This document shows positions 6,821 through 14,079 of a stretch of 16,612 bases of DNA, one piece after another. This DNA is from DATLZC01 sp037444005 (GTDB taxonomy: Bacteria; Chloroflexota; Dehalococcoidia; DSTF01; JACRBR01), in assembly GCA_037444005.1 (NCBI GenBank), contig JBBING010000049.1:1-16612 (forward strand), given 5' to 3'. Each line of letters opens with the position of its first letter. Positions within the stretch are counted from its first letter, which is position 1. The translations under genes were made by a program, and so were the position numbers. The notes under the pieces are model-generated. The model searched no databases. It was given only the letters and a program-made list of their open reading frames with translations, and had not been told where the DNA came from.

Positions 6821-8884
6821 GCGAGGCTCCCGCGCCGGAAGGCCTCGCCATTGTGGGCGACATCACGCCGATCGCGCCGCCGCGACCCGGCTACGCCGCC
6901 ACGGCGTACGGCGGCGTCGCTCCCGAGCCGGTCCGAGCCACGTGGCTGCATGTCCGCCCCGATGGCGGCGTCACCGCCTTCGCAGGGAAGGTCGAGTACG
7001 GGCAAGGCATCCGCAGCGGCCTCGCGGTGGAGGTGGCCGACGAGCTTCGCGTGCCCCTCGAGCGCGTGGACGTCGTGCTGGGGGACACCGACCGCACGCC
7101 CTGGGACATGGGGACGTTCGGGAGCATGTCGACGGCCCGCACAGGCCTGATGCTGCGCAAGGCCGCGGCCACAGCGCGGCGCGCCCTCCTGGAGCTGGCC
7201 GCGGGCCGGCTCGACCTCCCGATCGACGAGCTGGTCTGCGGCGACGGCTACGTCGCCTCGCGGCGCGATCCGCGGCACCGCGTCTCCTACGGCGAACTCG
7301 TCGCCGGGCGAGGGCTCACTCGCGAGCTCAGGGACGACGCCCCGCTCCTCACGCCGGCTGAGTTCGCCGTCATGGGACGCCCGCAGCCTCGCATCGACGC
7401 CGTCGAGCGGGTGACCGGGAAGGCGCAGTACTCGCAGGACATCCGTCTGCCCGGCATGCTCTTCGCGAAGGTGCTACGTCCGCCATCGTTCGGCGCCGAA
7501 CTCGTCGATGCCGACACCTCCGCCGCGGAGCGTCTGCCCGGCGTCGTGGCGGTGGTGCGCGAGGACGACCTGCTCGCCGTGCTCGCCGAAAGCGACGAGG
7601 AGGCCGAATTCGCGGCCCAGACGGTACAGGCTCGCTGGCAGGAGCGGNNNNNNNNNNNNNNNNNNNNNNNNNNNNNNNNNNNNNNNNNAGTCCGCTCGCG
7701 ATCCGTACAACACGCAAGAGCGCGGCGACCTCGCCGAAGGGTTCCGTAGGGCCGACAGCATCCTCGAGGCGACGTACTACGTCCCGTACATCTCGAATCA
7801 GCCCATGGAGCCGAAGGCGGCGGTGGCCGAGTGGCGGGATGGGAAGCTCACGGTCTGGGCCGGCTCCCAGCGTCCGTTCGGGGTGCGGGCGGAGCTCGCG
7901 CGGCACTTCGGCCTCGACGAACGAGACGTCCGGGTCATCGCCCCGGAGATCGGCGGCGGATTCGGCAGCAAGAGCTATTACCCCGTCGCCCTCGAAGCGG
8001 CGCGCCTCGCGGAGCTTGTCGGGAGGCCGGTGCGGGTGGCGTACACGCGCTCCGAGGAGATGATCTGGTCGACGTTCCGGCCGGCCGCGCTCATCAAGAT
8101 TCGCAGCGGGTTCCTGTCGAACGGCGCCATCGTCGCGTGGGAGTGCCAGGCCTATCATGCCGGCCCGACGCCGTACATCGGCCGGCGCGGCTCCGAGACG
8201 CCGTATGACATCCCGAACGTGGTCGTGACGGTGGCGTGCGCCGACTCCCCGCTCCGCGCGGGGTCGTTCCGTTCACTCGGCGGGGCCGTGAACCACTTCG
8301 CGCGCGAGTCCCACATGGACGAAATCGCCGCGGCCGTCGGGATCGACCCCGTGGAGCTCCGGCTGCGGAATCTCTCCCATCCCCGGTTCCGCCGCGTGCT
8401 CGAGGCCGCGGCGGAGGGTTTCGGATGGAAGACCTCCCCTGCGCCGTCGCGGCGGGGACACGGCGTCGCTCTGGGACTCGATGTGGGCAGTTATGTTGCG
8501 TGCTGCGTTCGCGCGGCCGTCCGGGCTGGCGAGGTGCGGGTGGAGCGCGTCGTCGCGGCCCTCGATTGCGGGCTCACGGTCAATCCCGAGGGCGCCCGCA
8601 ACCAGGTCGAGGGCTCGCTCGTGATGGGCATGGGCGCGGCCCTGTACGAGGCCGTCGAATTCGCCGACGGACGGCTCTCGACGGCGTCCCTGGCTCGCTA
8701 CCGCATGCCGCGCATCACCGACAGTCCCGAGATCGACGTGCTGCTGGTGGGCGACCCCAGCGAGCCTTCGACGGGCGCAGGCGAGCCCGCCATCGTGGTC
8801 ATCGCGCCGGCCATCGCGGGCGCGGTCTTCGACCTGACGGGGACGCGCGTGCGTGAGCTGCCGCTCCAGCGACAGCTTCGGTGA
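6817..8884 (+). CDS. Molybdenum-binding large subunit, xanthine oxidase family, IorB-like (interrupted by assembly gap)
   Basis: Large catalytic subunit: 277 residues before the run of N and about 397 after it, so about 690 in all. Domain order differs from xanthine dehydrogenase. The GQG pterin-contact motif (62-64, VEYGQG) is N-terminal. The a/b hammerhead domain (about 196-275, VTGKAQYSQDIRLPGML) is in the middle. The Mo-binding core (IGGGFGSKS, then the MDEIAAAVGIDP region) follows. This order is known from isoquinoline 1-oxidoreductase IorB relatives. The catalytic glutamate is probably in GAGEP (GAG at 8783-8785). No FAD subunit gene lies next to it, again as in IorAB enzymes, which use other electron acceptors. 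Substrate unknown: aldehyde or N-heterocycle hydroxylation is typical. The two sides of the gap are out of frame as assembled (see findings). Confidence 0.9.
7648..7688. other. Assembly gap (41 N)
   Basis: Unknown bases inside the molybdenum subunit gene. The left frame ends exactly on a codon at 7647; the right frame has its first full codon at 7691. An intact gene needs a gap length of 1 modulo 3, whereas 41 is 2 modulo 3, so the printed size is probably only an estimate. Confidence 0.98.
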
Positions 8885-8897
8885 GCCCGCGGCCGCG

Positions 8898-8926
8898 TTG
8901 ATGCGGGTCCGGGGCTTTGCTAGCAT
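8898..8926 (+). promoter_or_regulatory. Promoter of tRNA-Val
   Basis: -35 TTGATG (8898-8903), a 17-base spacer and -10 TAGCAT (8921-8926), placing transcription start near 8933, just before the tRNA at 8940. The same -10 hexamer with the same spacing occurs at 13383-13388. Confidence 0.65.
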
Positions 8927-8939
8927 GACGGTAGCCCGT

Positions 8940-9016
8940 GGGCGGTTAGCTCAGTTGGTTAGAGCGCTGCGTTGACATCGCAGAGGTCACTGGTTCGAAT
9001 CCAGTATCGCCCACCA
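8940..9016 (+). tRNA. tRNA-Val (anticodon GAC)
   Basis: A complete cloverleaf of 77 bases including an encoded CCA. The acceptor stem GGGCGGT (8940-8946) pairs with ATCGCCC (9006-9012, one G-U). The anticodon arm is CTGCG-TTGACAT-CGCAG, with GAC in the loop, so it reads GUC and GUU valine codons. The T arm has the usual GGTTCGAATCC; the discriminator is A followed by CCA at 9014-9016. It has its own promoter upstream and a hairpin terminator downstream. Confidence 0.97.
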
Positions 9017-9031
9017 TTGTGCCGCGACCTC

Positions 9032-9057
9032 CGGCCTCCCGCTCGGGAGGCCGTTTC
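9032..9057 (+). terminator. Intrinsic terminator of tRNA-Val
   Basis: A 9-bp perfect stem CGGCCTCCC (9032-9040) with GGGAGGCCG (9045-9053) and a GCTC loop, followed by a short T-run. It lies 15 bases after the tRNA and before the thrS leader promoter. Confidence 0.7.
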
Positions 9058-9076
9058 CGTAAGCGGCAGCCGCGGG

Positions 9077-9106
9077 TTGAGGCCGCCCGCCGGCCCGTGG
9101 TAGGCT
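9077..9106 (+). promoter_or_regulatory. Putative promoter of the thrS T-box leader
   Basis: -35 TTGAGG (9077-9082), an 18-base spacer and -10 TAGGCT (9101-9106). Transcription would start near 9113, giving a leader of roughly 310 bases, a normal size for T-box mRNAs. Confidence 0.5.
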
Positions 9107-9146
9107 TCGACGACGAAGGTCCCGTCGGGGCCGGAAACGGCGACGA

Positions 9147-9402
9147 CCAGGACGAGTAGCGGCGCTCGGGCGCCCCAGAGAGGCCCGCCCGTCCGCGAGG
9201 ACGGCGCTGGGAGCGGGCCGGCGCAGACGCCGTGAAGACCGCCTGCGAGCCTGGCTCCGAACGCTCGCCTCGCGGCGGGCCAGTAGACAGCCACGGAAGG
9301 CCCCGTTATCGGCCAGAACGAGTCCGCCGCCGCGCGTCTCCGCGGCTGCGGAGAAGCAGGGTGGAACCACGGGCGCTTCCCGTCCCTCGGGATGGGAAGC
9401 GC
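9147..9402 (+). promoter_or_regulatory. T-box riboswitch of thrS (threonine specifier ACC)
   Basis: A leader RNA that senses uncharged tRNA-Thr and switches between terminator and antiterminator. Stem I: base pair CCAGG (9147-9151) with CCTGG (9250-9254); AGTA (9155-9158) faces GAAG (9234-9237), directly followed by the specifier ACC at 9238-9240. This mirrors the GAAA-GGC layout of glyQS leaders. Helices GCGGCG/CGCCGT, GCGCC/GGCGC and GGCCCGC/GCGGGCC lead to a distal AGAGA element (9177-9181). Stem II region: AGTAGA (9282-9287), CCGTTATC (9303-9310) and GAACGAG (9316-9322), with CGTT/AACG able to pair. Stem III: TCTCCGC/GCGGAGA (9337-9354). Antiterminator: AGGG (9358-9361) with CCCT (9384-9387), the 7-base bulge TGGAACC (9362-9368), and ACGGG (9369-9373) with CCCGT (9379-9383). 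Every core element of the class is present. The TGGA bulge predicts a tRNA-Thr discriminator U. Confidence 0.95.
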
Positions 9403-9412
9403 GTTCGCATTT
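9373..9412 (+). terminator. Regulated terminator of the thrS T-box
   Basis: A stem of 14 pairs, 9373-9386 with 9389-9402, including one G-U, followed by GTTCGCATTT. Its left arm shares bases with the antiterminator (ACGGG/CCCGT and CCCT), so the two folds are mutually exclusive. The T-run is weak, so termination strength is unclear. Confidence 0.8.
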
Positions 9413-9424
9413 CTGGAGGGTCAG

Positions 9425-11230
9425 ATGCCCGCGCTCGCCGATCTACCGAAGGAAGAGCGATTGCTTCGCATGCGCCATTCCGCGGCGCACGTCATGGCCG
9501 AAGCCGTCCTCGAGCTGTTCCCCGGCGCCAAGTTCGCCATCGGCCCGGCCATCGACAACGGCTTCTACTACGACTTCGACCTTCCCCGTTCGCTGACCCC
9601 CGAGGATCTCGATGCCATCGAACGGCGGATGCGCCGCAGTATCGACGCCAACTACGAATTTATCCGCGGGGAGATGACGAAGGAGGAGGCGAAACGCTTC
9701 TTCGCTGACCAGCCCTACAAGCTCGAGATCATCGACGGCATCGACGCGCCGACGGTCTCGACCTACCGCCACGGCGACTTCGTCGACCTCTGTGAGGGCC
9801 CGCACGTCGAGCGCACGGGCCAGATCGGCGCGTTCAAGCTCCATCACGTCGCGGGCGCCTACTGGCGGGGCGACGAGCGCCGCCCGATGCTGCAACGTAT
9901 CTATGGGCTCCTGTTCGAGACGGAGGAGGAGCTGCGCGACTACGAGGCCCGCCTCGCCGAGGCGGAGCGCCGGGACCACCGGCGACTGGGCCGCGAGCTG
10001 GAGCTCTTCACGACGAACGAGCTCATCGGCGCGGGGCTGCCCCTGTGGCTCCCCAAAGGGGCCACGGTCCGGCGGCTCCTCGAGGAGTACATCCTGCGGC
10101 AGGAGCGCGAGGCCGGGTACCAGCACGTCTACACGCCGAACATCGCCAAGCGCGAGCTCTACGAGGTCTCGGGGCACTGGGAGCACTACCGCGACAGCAT
10201 GTTCCCGCCGATGGACCTCGACCACGAGCAGATGGTGCTGCGGCCCATGAACTGCCCGCACCACATCCTCATCTACGCTTCGAAGCTCCGCAGCTATCGC
10301 GACCTGCCGGTGCGCATCGCTGAGCTCGGGACGATGTACCGCTACGAGAAATCGGGCGTCGTGGGCGGACTCAGCCGCGTGCGGGCCATGACGCTGAACG
10401 ACGCGCATATCTTCTGCACGCCGGAACAGGTGAAACAGGAGTTCACCAACGTCATGCGGCTAGTCGAGCGCGCGTACGCCACCCTGGGCATCACCGATTA
10501 CGGATACCGGCTCTCGCTGCGCGACCCCGCCGACCGGGAGAAGTACGTCCAGAACGACGCGATGTGGGAGATGGGAGAGCGCGTCCTGCGCGAAGCGATG
10601 CAGGCGCTGGGGCTGCCGTTCACCGAAGCCCCCGGTGAAGCGGCGTTCTACGGTCCCAAGCTCGACATCCAGGTCCGCGACGTGCTGGGCCGCGAGGAGA
10701 CCATCTCCACGATCCAGATCGACTTCCACCTGCCCGAGAAGTTCGACCTCAAGTACATCGCCGAGGACGGGCAGGAGCGTCGGCCCGTCATCATCCACCG
10801 CGGCGTCGTGAGCACCATGGAGCGCATGGTGGCGTACCTCATCGAGCTGTACGCAGGCGCCTTCCCGCTCTGGCTCGCGCCCGTGCAGGCCGTCGTCGTC
10901 CCCATCGCCGACCGGCATCTCGAATACGCCCGCAACGTGGCCGACGACCTGCGCGCGGCGGGCTTCCGGGTGGAGGTGGACGAGCGGAACGAGCGGATGA
11001 ACGCCAAGGTCCGCGACGCGCAGCTCCAGAAGGTGCCCTACATGCTCATCGTCGGCGACCGCGAACGCGAGGCCGGCGCCGTGGCGGTCAGGACGCGAGC
11101 GGGAGACGACCTCGGGCCGATGCCGGTGTTCCAGCTCATCGACCGGCTGAGGGACGAAGTGGCCACGCAGATGAACCCTGAGGAGGCCGGGCCCGACGTG
11201 GAGGGCTCCGTGGAGCGCATGGCGCCATGA
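9425..11230 (+). CDS. thrS: Threonine--tRNA ligase lacking the TGS domain
   Basis: Threonyl-tRNA synthetase, 601 residues. The start is ATG 9425, four bases after GGAGGG (9415-9420). An in-frame ATG at 9392 lies inside the terminator stem and is rejected. The editing domain is present, with H18-x3-H22 and C123-x3-H127 for clearing Ser-tRNA-Thr. The class II core carries zinc ligands Cys277 (MNCPHH), His328 (NDAHIF) and His458 (IIHRG). In E. coli ThrRS these are 334, 385 and 511, so this protein is about 55 residues shorter at the N-terminus. That matches loss of the TGS domain. The C-terminal anticodon-binding domain begins near residue 490 (PVQAVVVPIADRHLEYA). Expression is controlled by the T-box leader. 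The stop overlaps the next start (ATGA). Confidence 0.97.
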   Translation: MPALADLPKEERLLRMRHSAAHVMAEAVLELFPGAKFAIGPAIDNGFYYDFDLPRSLTPEDLDAIERRMRRSIDANYEFIRGEMTKEEAKRFFADQPYKLEIIDGIDAPTVSTYRHGDFVDLCEGPHVERTGQIGAFKLHHVAGAYWRGDERRPMLQRIYGLLFETEEELRDYEARLAEAERRDHRRLGRELELFTTNELIGAGLPLWLPKGATVRRLLEEYILRQEREAGYQHVYTPNIAKRELYEVSGHWEHYRDSMFPPMDLDHEQMVLRPMNCPHHILIYASKLRSYRDLPVRIAELGTMYRYEKSGVVGGLSRVRAMTLNDAHIFCTPEQVKQEFTNVMRLVERAYATLGITDYGYRLSLRDPADREKYVQNDAMWEMGERVLREAMQALGLPFTEAPGEAAFYGPKLDIQVRDVLGREETISTIQIDFHLPEKFDLKYIAEDGQERRPVIIHRGVVSTMERMVAYLIELYAGAFPLWLAPVQAVVVPIADRHLEYARNVADDLRAAGFRVEVDERNERMNAKVRDAQLQKVPYMLIVGDREREAGAVAVRTRAGDDLGPMPVFQLIDRLRDEVATQMNPEEAGPDVEGSVERMAP

Positions 11231-11865
11231 CGGCTGCACCCGCGACGAACGTCGCCGGCGTCGTCTTCGGCGTGATCGTCCGAGGCCGAACGTACCTGCG
11301 GCTGCTCTACCTCCTGCTGGCGTTTCCGCTGGGGTTGGGCTACTTCCTAGTGCTCGTGATCGGCCTCTCCCTGGGCATCGGCCTCATCGTAACCATCGTC
11401 GGGGTGCCGCTCCTCGTGCTCATGATGGAGGCGTGGCGCGGCCTCGGCTTCTGGGAGGCGCGGCTCGCGTCGGCGCTGCTCGGCGCGCGTATTGCGCGGG
11501 GCAACCCGCCCGTCCGCCGGGGAAGCGGATGGTTCTGGCGGCGGCTGGTCTCGGAGGTGCAGGAGCCCCGAACCTGGACGAGCCTGCTGTATCTCTTCCT
11601 GATGCTGCCCCTGGGAACGATCTACTTCGCCGCCACGGTGGCGCTGCTGTCGAGCTCCCTCTGGGCGGTGGCGGCGCCGGTGGTCTGGCCGGGTGCGCAC
11701 ACGCTCTTCCTCAGCGGTCCGGGCGGGTGGCGCGTCGAGTTCCCCTTCTGGTCGACGTTCCCCCTGGCCCTCGGAGGCATTGTCTCTCTGTTCATCAGTC
11801 TCCACGTCGTGAATCTGCTCGGCTGGCTCCACGGCCGCCTGGCGGAAACGCTGCTCACGCTCTAG
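11227..11865 (+). CDS. Integral membrane protein with putative sensor domain, stand-alone
   Basis: A 212-residue protein with four main hydrophobic stretches in two pairs: about 25-45 and 48-68, then 118-145 and 175-200. The arrangement YLLLAFPLGLGYF ... GVPLLVLMM, repeated as YLFLMLPLGTIYFA ... in the second half, is typical of the putative sensor domain found at the N-terminus of many actinobacterial and chloroflexal histidine kinases. Here no kinase domain follows, so it is a stand-alone version. Its start overlaps the thrS stop (ATGA), so it is co-transcribed and under the same T-box. Its 3' end overlaps the convergent rluD by 11 bases. Ligand and role unknown. Confidence 0.75.
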   Translation: MTAAPATNVAGVVFGVIVRGRTYLRLLYLLLAFPLGLGYFLVLVIGLSLGIGLIVTIVGVPLLVLMMEAWRGLGFWEARLASALLGARIARGNPPVRRGSGWFWRRLVSEVQEPRTWTSLLYLFLMLPLGTIYFAATVALLSSSLWAVAAPVVWPGAHTLFLSGPGGWRVEFPFWSTFPLALGGIVSLFISLHVVNLLGWLHGRLAETLLTL

Positions 11866-12802
11866 CGCCGTCCGCGGGGCGCAGCGCTCGCAGCGCCATG
11901 CGGAGGTCGTCGGGCAGGGGCGACTCGAACTCCAGGCGGCGCCCGCTCGAAGGATGGACGAAAGCGAGGCCCGCGGCGTGCAGGAACTGCCGCCCCACCA
12001 GGGCCGAGCGCCGCCCGTACAGGGCGTCGCCCACGAGCGGATGCTTCAGCGATGCGAAGTGCACCCGAATCTGGTGGGTCCGCCCCGTCACCGGTCTCGC
12101 CTCGACCAGCGTGTACCGTGGCTCCCCGGAACCGGGGCCGATGAAGCGCTGGAGGACCCGCCAGCGCGTGATGGCCTCGCGGCCTCCGGGGACGACGGCC
12201 ATCCGCTTGCGGTACCGCGGGTCGCGGGCGATGGGGGCATCGATGACGCCCTCGTCAGGCCTGAGGTCGCCGCGCACCAGCGCCACGTATCGCTTTTCGA
12301 CGGCGCGCTCCTTGAGCTGGCGCTGGAGCGCCTGATGGGTGCGGTCGTTCTTGGCGACGATGATCAGGCCTGAGGTGTCTTTGTCGAGCCGGTGCACGAT
12401 GCCCGGCCGGAGCGCGCCCCCGACACCCGACAGGTCGGGGCAGTGCGCCAGGACGGCGTTGACAAGCGTCCCCGAAAGGTGCCCGGGGCCGGGATGCACA
12501 GGCATGCCCGCGGGCTTGTCGACCACCAGCAGGTCCGCGTCCTCGTACAGGATGCGCAGCGGGAGCGCCTCGGGCTCCAGCGTCACCGGCTCCGGCGGCG
12601 GCACGACGACCCGCACACGCTCGCCAGGGTTCAGCCGTCGCGACGGCTTCGCCGCCCGCCCCTCCACGGTTACCAGCCCCTCGTCGATGAGGCGCTGCAC
12701 GCGAGCGCGGCTCAACTCGGGAACCGCGCGCGCCACGAACTGATCGAGCCGCTCGCGAGGCCTGTCGGCCCGGAGCTCAATCTCCTGCAGTGCCTCGCGC
12801 AA
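11855..12802 (-). CDS. rluD: Ribosomal large subunit pseudouridine synthase, RluD family
   Basis: A 315-residue RluA/RluD-family pseudouridine synthase that isomerises uridines in 23S rRNA. The N-terminal S4 RNA-binding domain spans about residues 16-66 (ERLDQFVARAVPELSRARV). The catalytic domain has LLVVDKPAGMPVHP (91-104) and the signature GIVHRLDKDTSG, with catalytic Asp140, close to Asp139 of E. coli RluD. A later GRTHQIRVH motif is also present. The start is probably TTG 12802, with GGGAG four bases upstream. It overlaps the lspA end by 26 bases, the usual lspA-rluD operon order. RluD versus a close RluA-family relative cannot be settled by sequence alone. Confidence 0.92.
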   Translation of the reverse strand: MREALQEIELRADRPRERLDQFVARAVPELSRARVQRLIDEGLVTVEGRAAKPSRRLNPGERVRVVVPPPEPVTLEPEALPLRILYEDADLLVVDKPAGMPVHPGPGHLSGTLVNAVLAHCPDLSGVGGALRPGIVHRLDKDTSGLIIVAKNDRTHQALQRQLKERAVEKRYVALVRGDLRPDEGVIDAPIARDPRYRKRMAVVPGGREAITRWRVLQRFIGPGSGEPRYTLVEARPVTGRTHQIRVHFASLKHPLVGDALYGRRSALVGRQFLHAAGLAFVHPSSGRRLEFESPLPDDLRMALRALRPADGARA

Positions 12803-13313
12803 TCGTCTCCCGGGCCTCGCTCAGCGAAAAAAACGCGATGATGGACACGACGCCGATGGTGATGGCGGAGTCGGCGACGTTGAACGCGGGGAAGTGCCGG
12901 AAGTCGACGAAGTCGGTGACCTCGCCCCGGAGCACGCGGTCGATGAGATTTCCGATGGCGCCTCCGAGCTGCAGCCCGAGAGCGGCCCGCAGGATGCCGT
13001 GCTCCATCGGCGGGTAGAGGTAATAGAGGACGATGGCGGCCAGGCCCAACAGGCTCGTCACGATGAGAAACGTGGTCTGACCCTGCAACACGCCGAACGC
13101 CGCCCCGCTGTTGGTGACGTGGGTAAACTTCACGAACCAGTCCGGGTCCGGCCACGATTCGCCCAGCAGCAGCCGGTCGCGGACGACCTTCTTCGTGAGC
13201 TGGTCCGCGAGCACGATGACGGCGGCGAGCAAGAAGAACGGCGCGTCCGTGCGCAACCGGCGGGCCAGCGCGCGTTCGGGACGGCGAGCAGTCGTGGTGC
13301 TGGCTTCCCTCAC
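12777..13313 (-). CDS. lspA: Lipoprotein signal peptidase
   Basis: Signal peptidase II, 178 residues, an aspartyl protease in the inner membrane that removes signal peptides from prolipoproteins after diacylglyceryl transfer. Four membrane helices are visible (about 24-42, 76-98, 104-124 and 148-164). The catalytic aspartates are Asp125 (GGAIGNLIDR) and Asp148 (FNVADSAI), near positions 124 and 143 of the E. coli enzyme. TNSGAAFG (67-74) is the conserved first loop. The start is GTG 13313; it has no clear Shine-Dalgarno, so a start a few codons inside is possible. The first about 22 residues are basic and poorly conserved in the family. First gene of an operon with rluD. Confidence 0.95.
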   Translation of the reverse strand: MREASTTTARRPERALARRLRTDAPFFLLAAVIVLADQLTKKVVRDRLLLGESWPDPDWFVKFTHVTNSGAAFGVLQGQTTFLIVTSLLGLAAIVLYYLYPPMEHGILRAALGLQLGGAIGNLIDRVLRGEVTDFVDFRHFPAFNVADSAITIGVVSIIAFFSLSEARETIARGTAGD

Positions 13314-13359
13314 GCGCTCAGCTTAGCATCGAGCCGGGCCCGCAGCACGGACCGCGCGA

Positions 13360-13388
13360 TTGACCCCGGTGACCGCGGGGGCTAGCAT
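13360..13388 (+). promoter_or_regulatory. Promoter of the sulfite-oxidase-fold gene
   Basis: -35 TTGACC (13360-13365), exactly 17 bases, and -10 TAGCAT (13383-13388). Transcription would start near 13395, followed by GAGGAG (13401-13406) and the ATG at 13414. This rules out the longer open frame that begins at 13360. Confidence 0.7.
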
Positions 13389-13413
13389 GGTTTCGAAAGC
13401 GAGGAGTGGAGAA

Positions 13414-14019
<606 letters not shown>

Positions 14020-14079
14020 CGCCGAGGGGCCATCCGGCTGCTGGCGCGAGCGCCTGCCGCGCGTTACCTTGTGATGCGA

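Noticed and set aside
8959..9294. Minus-strand open frame ending in a WIRTSDLCDVNAAL-like sequence
   Set aside because: Its end is the antisense of tRNA-Val, a well-known source of false proteins; it also runs under the tRNA terminator and the T-box leader.
9392..9424. Upstream in-frame ATG for thrS
   Set aside because: It lies in the right arm of the T-box terminator, while ATG 9425 has GGAGGG just before it.
9443..10408. 321-codon minus-strand frame inside thrS
   Set aside because: Antisense to the conserved ThrRS core; no motif of its own.
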